This document shows positions 43,841 through 54,090 of a stretch of 64,000 nt of DNA, one piece after another. The DNA is from Caenorhabditis remanei. Taxonomy: Eukaryota; Nematoda; Chromadorea; Rhabditida; Rhabditidae. Numbering within the stretch: the first letter of the stretch is position 1; every line of letters begins with the position of its first letter. The position numbers and the translations under genes were made by a program. The notes beneath the pieces were generated by a model. The model had not been told where the DNA came from. It was given only the letters and a program-made list of their open reading frames with translations, and made no database searches. The stretch spans positions 19,220,001 through 19,284,000 of the forward strand of contig NC_071332.1 of the NCBI RefSeq assembly GCF_010183535.1, written 5' to 3'.

Positions 43841-44168
43841 TTTTTTTAAAAAGAAGGATCTGCTGAGTTTCTCTGTTGTTAACAAAAACAAAATGTTAAC
43901 AAAAACAATATTTAAAATAAATTTGGTTGTCTATTGACTATCTCACAAACTTCTTTTCGAAGGCACGTTCTCAAATAATATTGCTAGTGGGTAATTGAAG
44001 TCTCGCTTCTTTTCCGACCCGTCTTGGAGGTAAACTCATATGAGAGGCAAACAATGAAAACTAGGCAAACAATGGACCGGCAACACGAGTGACGTGTTAG
44101 TAGTTCTTTATATACACTGAGCAACATAAATATAGAGCCGCTTGTGATTATTGACTATCTCTTTAAAA
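43841..44168. other. Upstream region of locus 21
   Basis: No gene seen. AT-rich, with AGGCAAACAATG written twice (44045-44090). It ends at the first GC-rich MITE. Confidence 0.5.
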
Positions 44169-44478
44169 CAGACTTGCAAGATTCCGGAGCTTTCTCGGCC
44201 CGGCCCGGCCCGGTCGGCCCGGATTTAAATTTTTGAACTTTTTCCACTACAATTTTTTGTCGAAAAATTTATTTTCTGAAAATTTTTCATATTTTTCCTC
44301 AAGTATATTTTTCAACAACCTTCGAAGCCTACAAAAAATGTTCAAAAGAAATATTTTTCAAAAAAAATCGGAAAATTTTCGAAAAAAAAATTTTGAATTT
44401 TTTTCAGTACTGAACTTCCGGGCCGGGCCGGGCCGGGCCCTAGAAATTTTAGTTCCGGCCCGGCCCGTTGCAAGTCTG
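44169..44478. mobile_element. GC-rich hAT-type MITE, left copy
   Basis: Inverted ends CAGACTTGCAA and TTGCAAGTCTG, flanked by a perfect 8 bp duplication CTTTAAAA (44161-44168 and 44479-44486). Subterminal blocks of GGCCCGG repeats enclose an AT-rich core. No coding potential. The same family occurs at 46244-46563. Confidence 0.85.
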
Positions 44479-44564
44479 CTTTAAAAAAATGGTGATACTT
44501 CAAATAGTTTTTAAACCGGCAAAAGTATAGGTTCAGGGACCCCAAAATTTTGGGCTCTTTATGA

Positions 44565-44700
44565 TTTAACGGGGGTTTTAAGAATTAACGGGGGTTTTAA
44601 AAATAGACGGGGGTTTTAAGAATAGACGGGGGTTTTAAGAATAGACGGGGGTTTTGAGAATAGACGGGGGTTTTGAGAATAGACGGGGGTTTTTGACAAG
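44565..44700. repeat. Tandem repeat, ~19 bp unit, left arm
   Basis: About seven units of ACGGGGGTTTTAAGAATAG type. A mirrored array lies at 46020-46165. Confidence 0.9.
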
Positions 44701-44711
44701 TTCTATTTATT

Positions 44712-45118
44712 AGGGTGTTTCATAAGTCTTTGCACTTTTTTCAATGTACCGCCCTCTGACCCCATGACATTTTTTGGTTCTTTTTTTATTATCAACCAGT
44801 ACTGTTACCTTCAAGAAATATTTCTGTTTTGCAAGTCCATAGAAAAGCGTACTATGGCAGAAGTACTCGCCAAAGATCGCCGTTTGTTCTAAATGGGTGT
44901 TTTCTACTGGGATGTCTCCCAGGATTGAGTGCAATGGAAACTTATCGAAATATAAGCGAAACCTTGGTGAGGACATCATATCTTATAAAACAGCAATCAC
45001 TTGGTTCAATAACTTCAAAGAAGAGGACTACAATCTCGAAGATAAGTCGCGATCTGGTCGCCCTCGTTTAGATATCGACGATGATATCACTGATGTCTAG
45101 GAGGATGAGGCCAGGTCA
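44712..45118 (+). pseudogene. Mariner transposase 5' fragment, left arm
   Basis: It encodes the N-terminal helix-turn-helix part, ending ISYKTAITWFNNFKEEDYNL and EDKSRSGRPRLD, the mariner WFxxFKxGDxxLEDKxRSGRP pattern, with a frame change upstream. The gene breaks off at the inner end of the palindrome arm. Confidence 0.75.
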
Positions 45119-46009
45119 GCGTTGTCATGCAACACAACTAAATGATCGATTTCCGGGCGAGAGGAGCGATGGGATTGGATCATTTTTTGGAGTAGTTGAC
45201 AGTATAAGTTGACTGTTATTATAGCACGATCCGGAAGAAGTTCGTAACAAATGACCCCGTTTCTGTTACACCAAACTGATAGCATCACTTTTTTCTCATG
45301 CATCACTCTTTTCTGGTCCGTCAACGGGTCGTTATTGTCCAAAACTTCCTGCTTTTTATTGTATGGTATACATAGAGGCCCCATTTCTCATTTCCCGCAA
45401 CAATATCAAGAATCCGATCGAAACTACGCTTCCGACTGCGCAAAGACAGCGACAGGTCACAACTGAGCTTCAACTGAGATTCTGCCAGTTCATAAGGAAC
45501 AACTTGTCCGTATTTTGCTGTCCTTCCAGATTATTTCTGATGTCTGAATATTGTTGCGAACGAAGGTCCAGTATGTGAAGATACTTCAGGTACACTTGAC
45601 CTGGCCTCATCCTCCTAGACATCAGTGATATCATCGTCGATATCTAAACGAGGGCGACCAGATCGCGACTTATCTTCGAGATTGTAGTCCTCTTCTTTGA
45701 AGTTATTGAACCAAGTGATTGCTGTTTTATAAGATATGATGTCCTCACCAAGGTTTCGCTTATATTTCGATAAGTTTTCATTGCACTCAATCCTGGGAGA
45801 CATCCCAGTAGAAAACACCCATTTAGAACAAACGGCGATCTTTGGCGAGTACTTCTGCCATAGTACGCTGTTCTATGGACTTGCAAAACAGAAATATTTC
45901 TTGAAGGTAACAGTACTGGTTGATAATAAAAAAAGAACCAAAAAATGTCATGGGGTCAGAGGGCGGTACATTGAAAAAAAGTGCAAAGACTTATGAAACA
46001 CCCTAATAA
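45119..46009 (-). pseudogene. Mariner transposase fragment, centre and right arm
   Basis: From the end at about 46009 the - strand runs through the same N-terminal part, then into the centre. There several frames with stops give GKYGQVVPYEL-like sequence, IVAGNEKWGLYV with the first catalytic-type acidic position, then VMLSVWCNRNGVICYELLPD and LVVLHDNAD, the second. The C-terminal third is missing: after HDNAD the palindrome arm begins. It has frameshifts and stops and is inactive. Confidence 0.75.
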
Positions 46010-46019
46010 ATAGAACTTG

Positions 46020-46165
46020 TCAAAAACCCCCGTCTATTCTCAAAACCCCCGTCTATTCTCAAAACCCCCGTCTATTCTCAAAACCCCCGTCTATTCTTAA
46101 AACCCCCGTCTATTCTTAAAACCCCCGTCTATTTTTAAAACCCCCGTTAATTCTTAAAACCCCCG
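46020..46165. repeat. Tandem repeat, ~19 bp unit, right arm
   Basis: About seven units of CTATTCTCAAAACCCCCGT type, the mirror of 44565-44700 in the same order. Confidence 0.9.
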
Positions 46166-46243
46166 TTAAATCATAAAGAGCCAAATTTTGCACATATCAA
46201 CTTTTGACTCCATCTTTCTATGTTTTGAAAAGTCTAAAAAATC

Positions 46244-46563
46244 CATACTTGCAACGGGCCGGGCCGTGACGAGAATTTCCAAGGCCCGGCCCGGCCCGGC
46301 TGAAAAATTTGAACTGAAATTTTGAACGAAAATTTATGTCGAATTTTTGACTATGTTTCAGAATTCAATCAAAAGATAGTTATGCATCAAAAAATTGAAA
46401 TTTTTAATGTAAAATTTCAAAAAAATTCAAAAAAATTGGTTAAAAAATAGGTACCTTTTTTTTGAAGCCGGGCCTTCGGGCCGGGCCGGGCCTTGAAAAT
46501 TCTCTACCGGCCAGGGCCGGGCCTTCGGGCCTTGCCGGGCCGGGCTTTAAATTTGCAAGTATG
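46244..46563. mobile_element. GC-rich hAT-type MITE, right copy
   Basis: Inverted ends CATACTTGCAA and TTGCAAGTATG with a perfect 8 bp duplication AAAAAATC (46236-46243 and 46564-46571). Subterminal GGCCGGGCC repeats and an AT-rich core, as in the copy at 44169, but separately inserted since the duplications differ. Confidence 0.85.
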
Positions 46564-46859
46564 AAAAAATCTGAAAATTGGCCTCAATCAATTGGACATT
46601 GTCGTCATCTTAGTGAGGGGGGAGAAAGGGAACAAATGAATGAGAAATCAATATTTGAGGCGATGTGGGGAGACAGCATCGCATCGCGGCTGCAGTGAAA
46701 ATCAGTTGCTTTTACACGATAAAGCTTGGTGGCATACTATATTTGTGGGTAATTTAAAAAAAATTCATTTTATCAAAACTGCAAAATTAATGCGAAAAAG
46801 ACAATTGAGGCACCAACAATATCATACAGAACGAGGAACCAACAATAAAAATTACACAA
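46564..46859. other. Relic F-box promoter and 3' flank of locus 22
   Basis: Bases 46601-46608 read GTCGTCAT, the reversed ATGACGAC start of an F-box exon, followed by the leader and a degraded motif (46664-46694). The coding part is gone, so a gene was deleted or displaced by the insertions on its left. Bases 46720-46859 match the 3' flank of locus 18. Confidence 0.6.
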
Positions 46860-47842
46860 TTAAGGCCAAACGTAGAAATCGAAGCGTGTCCCCTGGTAAC
46901 CGTCCTCAAATGTGATTGTGGCTTTCTTTCCATTCATTCCTCTTATATCGTATCCTCCAGAAAACGTTTTCGGAGGAATTTCCAGCTCTTTTGAGTAGTG
47001 GAACGTTCTTTCTTCTGAAAAAGGAGCAGCTCCCAATCCTTCCAATAGTTCCAGTATATCGACACTCTCATTTATAATCATTGATAGATGTTCGAGTGGA
47101 GAGTTATGTTCATTTTGCAACCAATTTGAAAGAAATTCTTTGATACTTCTGGCACTCAATGACTTTTCTCTTAATGACAATCTGAGTGAGTTTGACACTA
47201 AAAATGCGTCCATATTGAACTTCAACTCTGAGAAACCTTCGATAAAAATACTTAAGTATTTTCTGTTGCTTTTCAAAAAAAATTCCAATTCTTCTTGGTT
47301 CTCAAATGGAATTTTAAACATTATAGTTTCCGTCGTGACTGGTGTTAGGATTTCCAACGCTTTCTTCGCAAAACTACTGGAACAGTTAGCCATGATGTAT
47401 AAATGGCGGACTTCTTTCAATATAGCAAGGGCGTCGCACACATCAAGTTGCGAAGATCCGTGAAGATTTATTTGGAATATCGAGTAAAAATCGAGCACAT
47501 CTAGTACTCGCTCCAACCATTTTGACAATGGAATCGTCCCGTTTACGGTTTTTGTTTTAATGTGCAGTCTTAATGGTTTATCATAATTGCCCAGAGAAGC
47601 TAAGATTGAAAGATGATTGCTGTCTACTAAAAAACTAATGGTTTTAACAGTTGGTTTCCATAAAATTTTTACGAGGTTTTTTGCTCTATTGGAGAGAAGT
47701 GAGAACGCGATTCTGAAAATATTGAATATGAGGGATGGAACAAAAAAACAAGGGAAACTTACATTCCACTTGGTTCCATATGTTGGAAAACTGGAATCTA
47801 TGCAAGTCTTGGAAGATGGAAGAGAGGGAACGGAGTCGTCAT
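46860..47842 (-). pseudogene. F-box B/FBA_2 gene with nonsense codon in the F-box exon (locus 22)
   Basis: Exon 1 47842-47763 and exon 2 47712-46860 give 311 codons. Codon 15 of exon 1 is TAG (MTTPFPLFHLPRLA, stop, IPVFQ), where relatives have CTG or TTG for Leu. Exon 2 is fully open: IAFSLLSNRAKNLVKILWK, TPVTTETIMFKIPF, NQEELEFFLKSN, LSARSIKEFLSNWL, FYVWP. Without the F-box no SCF contact is expected. It is the unbroken counterpart of locus 18 and keeps the empty TTAA site at its stop codon. Confidence 0.85.
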
Positions 47843-48440
47843 CCTGGTAAGGGGGGAGAAGGATGAGGAATCAATGTCTAGTAGTGTCGGGGGAAGACCG
47901 CAACGCTCGACCGCGACGCGGCTGAAGTGCCCCCTGGGAAATCAAACATCTTTAGGGAGACATCTAACTCCTTACAACTCCTTACAACGTAACTAGTGTC
48001 ACCGTTTAACCTCACTGGACCACCGATGTTTATATTTTAATAGAGAAAAGGGTAATCAAGAAATTGAAATTGTAATTTGACACGGCGATTTTCAGAAATT
48101 TTGAGACCCAATTTTCTCGCTAACAAGCAGTATCGCACAGTTTTTGAAAACGGGATGTGATAGAGCAGAGTCAAAAGTATATATGTGCAAAGTTTCAGCC
48201 GATTCTCAACCCTGATATGAAAAAAGTTTCATTGAAAGGTTTCGTTTCCTCGTTTGATTAGGTTTTTTTTCAGATCTTCGTGGACCATTTCTAGTGGTGA
48301 ATTTAACATAACAAATTTATTTTCTAGTAAACATCATTTAGAACATTGCATTCACAATAGAAGATAAAAAATCATGGTCAAGCGTAAAAAGCGTAGCCGC
48401 GAAAACGGCGCGCCAGATTTAGCTGGTAAAGGATACAATA
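47843..48440. other. Intergenic between loci 23 and 22
   Basis: No gene. Promoter motif of locus 22 at 47896-47930; the rest matches 37640-38180. Confidence 0.65.
47896..47930 (-). promoter_or_regulatory. Shared GC-rich upstream motif, locus 22
   Basis: GACCGCAACGCTCGACCGCG plus ACGCGG, 54 bp upstream of the start at 47842. Confidence 0.6.
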
Positions 48441-49474
48441 TCATGACCAAGCGTAGAAACTGATCCCCCAAACGTCTCCAAATGTGATTGTGGCCTTCTT
48501 TCGATCCGTTCTCCATATATCATATCCTCCAGAAATTAATTCTGATGAACAGTCCAGTTGTTTTGAGTAATTGAACCATCTCTCTCGGTCTCTTGGAAAA
48601 GGAACAGCCTTCAGTCCTTCCAGAAGATTATTTTCATCAACATCTTCGGATGTAGACAGTTCCAAGTGCTCCTGTCTTGGATCACATTTATTTTCCATCC
48701 AATTTTTGAAAAATTGATTGATTTCTTTGACATTTAATTTTCCGTTATTAAGGTCTAATTTCAGCGCATTCGTGACCATAAGGTCATCAAGAGTAAACTT
48801 AAAATTTGGGAAAGTGTTGGTAGGGATATTCAAATAGTTCAAATTGCTCCTGAGGAAAGTCTGGAATTCTTCTCTGCTGTCAAACGGAATTTTGAACAAT
48901 GAAATTTCCCTGGTAACTGGCGAGATGATTTCCAGCGCTTTCTTTGCAAAGTTATCGAAACACTCGTTAAAGATGTATATTTTCCGGATATTTTGTAGTT
49001 TACCAAAGGTGTCGCACACCTCAACTTGTGGAGATCCCTTGAGATCCAGTTGACCAATCGATTCACAATTCGTCACATCTAATACCCGCTCCAGCCATTG
49101 TGATGCTGTCAATCCGCTATTTTTGTGAGTAAAAGTTCTTTTTTGAGACATCGCATTGACCAAAATCGGTATGTTCTCTGTGTTGAAATAATATTTGAGT
49201 CCCATTTGTCTCCACATTTCAAACGCAACACAGATGTAAAGATGATCGCTCTTTACTGTCAACTGAACGTTACGGGAAGAAAACTTGCAAACGATTTTCG
49301 ATACATTTCGGGCTTTTTTGGAAAGTAGCGAAAATGCGATTCTGAATCGATTGAATATGAAGAACAGAACAAAAAAAGTAGGAGTAAAACTTACACATCT
49401 ATTGACTCCATGAATTGGAAAACTGGAATCAATGCAAGTCTTGGAAGATGGAAGAGAGGGAACGGAGTCGTCAT
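48441..49474 (-). CDS. F-box B/FBA_2 protein (locus 23), intact
   Basis: Exon 1 49474-49395 and exon 2 49341-48441 give 326 aa. F-box: MTTPFPLFHLPRLALIPVFQ, then IAFSLLSKKARNVSKIVCK. It has VAFEMWRQMGLKYYFNTENI as in loci 19 and 25. FBA_2: EIISPVTREISLFKIPF, SREEFQTFLRSNLNYLNI, FTLDDLMVTNALKLDL, INQFFKNWMENKCDPRQEHL. The end is ISFYAWS. No lesion. The upstream GC-rich motif is degraded (49530-49560), unlike that of its relatives. Confidence 0.9.
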
Positions 49475-49940
49475 CTCAGTAGGGGAGAGAAATTACAAAT
49501 GAATAAAGAATCAATGTCTGCGGCTAGCAGGAGACCAGGCATCGCACAACGCAAAGAAAGTGTCCTCTGGGAAGACAAACATCTTTAGGGAGACACCTAC
49601 ACATCTAACTCTCGTCGTGAGAAGGTGAAACTCGTATGTTTGCTGGCTCGAAACAAGGGAGTAGGTGTGGAAAATTCATAATAAAAGTACTAAATCACGG
49701 TCAATAAACGTCTGTCCCTGAAAGTCTCCAAAATGTGATTGTAGAGAAATTTCAAGCGGTTTTTCCGTAATCATATCCTCCAGAAAAGAGGTCTCTGATG
49801 AAGAATTTACAATTTTTGAATAACAAATGACTTTATTTGTTCAAAACGTCAAAATCAAATAATCAGAATAGAAAATAGCACGACATAAGAAAGGGATAAT
49901 TATTCAAATCAATCATTTGAACAAAGTAATGTAGAGAGTA
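49475..49940. other. Intergenic between loci 24 and 23
   Basis: Weak, degraded promoter motif near 49530-49560 and an F-box 3' relic (about 49693-49824). It lacks the MITE found at 39391. Confidence 0.6.
49693..49824 (-). pseudogene. Relic of an F-box B gene 3' end
   Basis: Decayed copy of the last ~45 codons, homologous to 39677-39828. Confidence 0.55.
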
Positions 49941-50976
49941 TCACGGCCAAACATAAAAATCGATGAACGTCTGTCCAAAAAAGGGTGCAAATACAATCGT
50001 GGCTTTCTTTCCATCTGTTCTTTCAATATCATATCCTCCACAAAACGATACTGATGAAGTGTCCAGTTGTTTTGAATAAAAGAACGTTCTTTCTTGGTCT
50101 CTTGGAAATGGAACAGCCTTCAGTACTTCTGGAATGCACGTTTCATTGATGCCTTCCAATGTGAACAATTTCAGATGTTCTAGTCGAGAGTTGCGTTTGC
50201 TGTGAAACCAGTTTGTAAGACATTGGCTGATATCTGTGGCACTAAACAAAACTTCTCTCAATTGCAGTTTGAGTAGGTTTGTGTTTAGAAGGTCATCAAG
50301 AGTGAACTTAAACTTCTGGAAAGTGCTGGCCTGAACATTCAAATAGTTCAAATTGCTCATCAGAAATGTCTGAAACTCTTCTCTGGTGTCAAACGGAATT
50401 TCGAATAATGTAATTTCCCTGGTAACTGGTAGGATGATTTCCAGCGCTTTCTTTGCAAAGTTATCGGAACACTCGTTGAAGATGTATAGTTTCCGGATAT
50501 TTTTTAGTTTACCAAAAGTGTCGCACACATCAAGTTGTGGAGATCCCTTGAGTTCAAGGTGGCAAATCGATTCACAACTTGTCACATCTAGAATCCGCTC
50601 CACCCATTGTGATGCTGACAATCCGCTATTTTCCTGAGTGAACCTTCTTTCTTGAGACATTACATTGACCAATTGCGGAGCGCTCTCTGTGTAGAAATAG
50701 AGGGGCACTGATTTTCCACCTCTCAAATCAACTCTGATATAAAGGTGATCGCTCTCTACTAACAGATTCATGGAGATGGCAGATAATTTGCGAAAGATTT
50801 TCGACAAATTTCGGGCCTTTTTGGAAAGTAGCGAAAACGCAATTCTGAAAAGATAAACTTGAGTAGAAAAAAAAATAACATCAGATGCAAACTTACACTT
50901 CAATAAGCTCCATTTGTTCAAAAACTGGAAACAATGCAAGTCTTGGAAGACGTAAAAGAGGGAACGGAGTCGTCAT
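49941..50976 (-). CDS. F-box B/FBA_2 protein (locus 24), intact
   Basis: Exon 1 50976-50897 and exon 2 50844-49941 give 327 aa. F-box: MTTPFPLLRLPRLALFPVFE, then IAFSLLSKKARNLSKIFRK. FBA_2 (about residues 160-245): EIILPVTREITLFEIPF, TREEFQTFLMSNLNYLNV, FTLDDLLNTNLLKLQL, ISQCLTNWFHSKRNSRLEHL. It ends IDFYVWP. It pairs with locus 20. No lesion. Confidence 0.9.
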
Positions 50977-51504
50977 TTCAGTAAGGAGGATAGGATAGAA
51001 ATGAGATGAGAAATCAATGAATGATGGTGTCGGGGGGAGACCGCTACGCACGACCGCGACGCGGCTGAAGTGCCCCCTGGGAAAACAAACATTTCGAGGG
51101 AGATCGCCTGCACATCTAACTCTCATAACTAGTCGCGCACGGCATCTGGGTGTGAGTACGGAAATCAAACGCGCTCCACTAGAATTATTTCAATTCGCTG
51201 TTTAGAAATGAGTAAAGAACCAATGTCTGAAAGGATCAGTGGGGAGACAGCAACGCAAGACCGCGACGCGCCTGAAGTAAGTGAACTTTAGAGTTTTTTT
51301 ATTCTCGTTAGTTTGTAACATAGTTTAGGGTCTCATAAGATGTGATTTTTCTCTGTTTCTAAGATTCCTTGATTATTTCTAGTGGTGTATTTTATGTAAC
51401 AATATGATTTATAGTGAGAAAAACTTTATTTCATAGAAATAACAGGACCAGACAATAATATTTTTAAAATTTTTTATATCAATTATGTAATAAATGATAC
51501 AAAA
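50977..51504. other. Intergenic between loci 25 and 24
   Basis: No gene. Promoter motif of locus 24 at 51039-51071; a diverged second copy near 51240-51275; then the 3' flank of locus 25. Confidence 0.6.
51039..51071 (-). promoter_or_regulatory. Shared GC-rich upstream motif, locus 24
   Basis: GACCGCTACGCACGACCGCG plus ACGCGG, 63 bp upstream of the start at 50976. Confidence 0.65.
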
Positions 51505-52547
51505 TCATGGCCAAGCGTAGAAACTGATGAACGTTTCCCCCCAAACGTCTCCAGATGTGATTGTGGCCTTCTTTCGATCCGTTCTCCTTATATCATATCC
51601 TCCAGAAAATGATTGTGATGAAGAGTCCAGTGGTTTTGAGTAATGGAATGCTCTTTTTCGGTCTCTTGAAAAAGGAACCGTTTTCAATCCTTCCAGAAGA
51701 TTCTTTTCATCAACATCTTCGGATGTAGACAGTTCTAAGTGCTCCAGTCTTGGATCACATTTATTTTCCATCCAATTTTTGAAAAATTGATTGATTTCTT
51801 TAAGATTCAACTTCCCGTCATTGAGGTTTAATTTCAGCGCATTCGTGACCATAAGATCTTCAAGAGCGAACTTGAACGTCGGGAATGTGCTGGTATGGAT
51901 ATCCAAATAGTTCAAATTGCTTTTCAGAAATGTCTGAAATTCTTCTCGGGTTTCAAACGGAATTTTGAACAGTATAATTTGCGTGGTAACTGGTGAGAGG
52001 ATTTCCAGCGTTTTCTTTGCAAAAACGTTGATACACTCATTGAAAATGTATAATTTCCCGATATTTTGTAGTGTAGCAAAAGTGTCGCACACATCAAATT
52101 GTTGACATCCCTTGAGATCCATTTGACCAATCGATTCACAATTCGTCACATCCAGTACAAGCTCCACCCATTGTGATGCTGTCAGTCCGCTATTTTCGCG
52201 AGTGAACGTTCTTTTTTGAGACATCGCATTGACCAAATTCGGAATATTCTCTGTGTTGAAATAATATTTGAGTCCCATTTGTCTCCACATTTCAAACGCA
52301 ACACAGATGTAAAGATGATCGCTCTTTACTGTCAACTGAACGTTACGGGAAGAAAACTTGCAAAAGATTTTCGATACATTTCGGGCCTTTTTGGAAAGTA
52401 GCGAAAATGCGATTCTGAATCGATTGAATATGAGGAACAGAACAAAAAAAGTAGGAGTAAAACTTACACATCTATTGATTCCATTTGTTGGAAAACTGGA
52501 ATCAGTGCCAGCCTTGGAAGACGGAAGAAAGGGAACGGAGTCGTCAT
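51505..52547 (-). CDS. F-box B/FBA_2 protein (locus 25), intact
   Basis: Exon 1 52547-52468 and exon 2 52414-51505 give 329 aa. F-box: MTTPFPFFRLPRLALIPVFQ, then IAFSLLSKKARNVSKIFCK. FBA_2: EILSPVTTQIILFKIPF, TREEFQTFLKSNLNYLDI, FALEDLMVTNALKLNL, INQFFKNWMENKCDPRLEHL. It ends ISFYAWP. Its 5' region is nearly the same as locus 23, and its 3' half is closer to locus 19, which suggests gene conversion. No lesion. Confidence 0.9.
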
Positions 52548-52609
52548 CTCAGTAGGGTAGAGAGAGTACAAATGGATAAAGAATCAATGTCTGTAGCTAG
52601 CGGGAGACC

Positions 52610-52640
52610 AGGACCGCATCGCACGACCGCAACACGACTG
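52610..52640 (-). promoter_or_regulatory. Shared GC-rich upstream motif, locus 25
   Basis: GACCGCATCGCACGACCGCA-like tandem motif, about 63 bp upstream of the start at 52547. Confidence 0.55.
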
Positions 52641-52772
52641 GAGTGTGCTCTGGGAAGACAAACATATTTGAGGTCATCACCTGCACATCTAATTCTCGTC
52701 GTGAGAAGGTGAAATGCGTTTGTTTGCTGGCTCGAACCAAGGGAGTAGGTATGGGAAATTCACAATAAAGGT

Positions 52773-52926
52773 AACTAAACCCCAGCCAAACATAGAAATC
52801 AATTAACGTCTACCCCTAAACGTCTCCAAAATGTGATTGTAGTCAAATTTCAAGCTGTTTTTCCGTAATCATATCATCCAGAAAAAGAAGTCTCTGATGA
52901 AGAATTTACATTTTTTAAATAACGAA
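52773..52926 (-). pseudogene. Relic of an F-box B gene 3' end
   Basis: Decayed copy of the family's last ~50 codons, homologous to 39677-39828 and 49693-49824. Confidence 0.55.
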
Positions 52927-53057
52927 ACTCGATCAAATAAACAATGACTTTATTTGTTGAAAAGGTCAAAATTAAATAATCAGAATAGAAAATTGCACGA
53001 CATATGAAAGGGATAAATATTCAAATCAATCATTTAAACAAAGCGATGTAGAGAGTA

Positions 53058-54090
53058 TCACGGCCAAACATAAAAATTGATGAACGTCCCTCCGTGAAAG
53101 GCACTAAATACAATTGTGGCCTTCTTCCCATCTGTTCTTTTGATATCATATCCTCCAAAAAACGATACTGACGTAGAGCCCAGTTGTTTTGAATAGCGGA
53201 ACGTTCTCTTTTCGTTTACTGGAAAAGGAACAGCGTTCAGTACTTCCGGAAGACACGTTTCATTGATGACTCCTATTGTGAACAATTTCAGATGTTCAAG
53301 TCGAGAGTTGCGTTTGCTGTGAAACCAGTTTGTCAGAAATTGGCTGACACCTGTGGCACTATACAAAACTTCTCCCAATTTCAGTTTGAGTTGGTTTGTG
53401 ACTAGAAAGTCATCAAGAGTGATCATTGAGAAATAGCAAGTGTTAATATTCAAGTAGTTCAAATTGCTCATCAGAAATGTCTGGAATTCTTCTCTGTTCT
53501 CAAATGGAATTTTGAGTAATGTAATTTCCCTGGTGACTGGTAGGATGATTTCCAGTGCTTTTTTTGCAAAGCTAGTGGAACAGTGCTTGAAGATGTTTAA
53601 TTTATAGATACATGGCAGTGCAGCAAAACTGTTGCACACATCAACTTGTGGAGATCCCTTGAGATCAAGGTGGCAAATCGATTCACAATTCGCCACATCT
53701 AGAATCCGCTCCAACCATTTTGATGCTGACAATCCGCAGTTTTCGTAGGTAAACGTACTGTTTCGAACCATCGCATTGGCCAAATTCGGAACGTTTTCTG
53801 TGTTAAAATAATGGCTCAGTTCCACTTTTCGATCCATTTTAAAACGAATCCTGACATAAAGGTGATCGCTCTCTACTATCAGACGGACGCTACAGGATGA
53901 TAACTTTCGAAAGATTTTTGACAAGTTTTGGGCCTTTTTGGAAAGTAGCGAAAACGCAATTCTGAAATGATTGAATATGAAGGAGAGAACAAAAAAAGAG
54001 GAAGACTTACACATCTTTTGACTGCATTTGTTGGAAAACAGGAATCAATGCAAGTCTTGGAAGACGTAAGAGAGGAAACGGAGTCGTCAT
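53058..54090 (-). CDS. F-box B/FBA_2 protein (locus 26), intact
   Basis: Exon 1 54090-54011 and exon 2 53961-53058 give 327 aa. F-box: MTTPFPLLRLPRLALIPVFQ, then IAFSLLSKKAQNLSKIFRK. FBA_2: EIILPVTREITLLKIPF, NREEFQTFLMSNLNYLNI, ITLDDFLVTNQLKLKL, VSQFLTNWFHSKRNSRLEHL. It ends INFYVWP. The N-terminal third (RFKMDRKVELSHYFNTENV) differs from loci 20 and 24. No lesion. Locus 27 lies about 0.95 kb further along. Confidence 0.9.

Larger units (their letters stand above)
44543..46190. mobile_element. Mariner-type element rearranged into a large palindrome
   Basis: Arms 44543-45118 and 45597-46190 are near-identical inverted repeats around a 478 bp single-copy centre. Each arm has a tandem array of AGACGGGGGTTTTGAGAAT units, then a mariner-like end TTAGGGTGTTTCATAAGTCT beside TATT, then the 5' part of a transposase gene. 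The centre continues that gene only for the right, - strand copy. The 3' part of the gene and a normal second end are absent, so the element is an inverted duplication of a mariner 5' half. Confidence 0.82.
52548..53057. other. Intergenic between loci 26 and 25
   Basis: Promoter motif of locus 25 at 52610-52640 and an F-box 3' relic at about 52773-52926. Confidence 0.6.

Noticed and set aside
44565..44700. Regular short repeats that resemble a CRISPR array
   Set aside because: The units are contiguous without unique spacers, and the DNA is eukaryotic.
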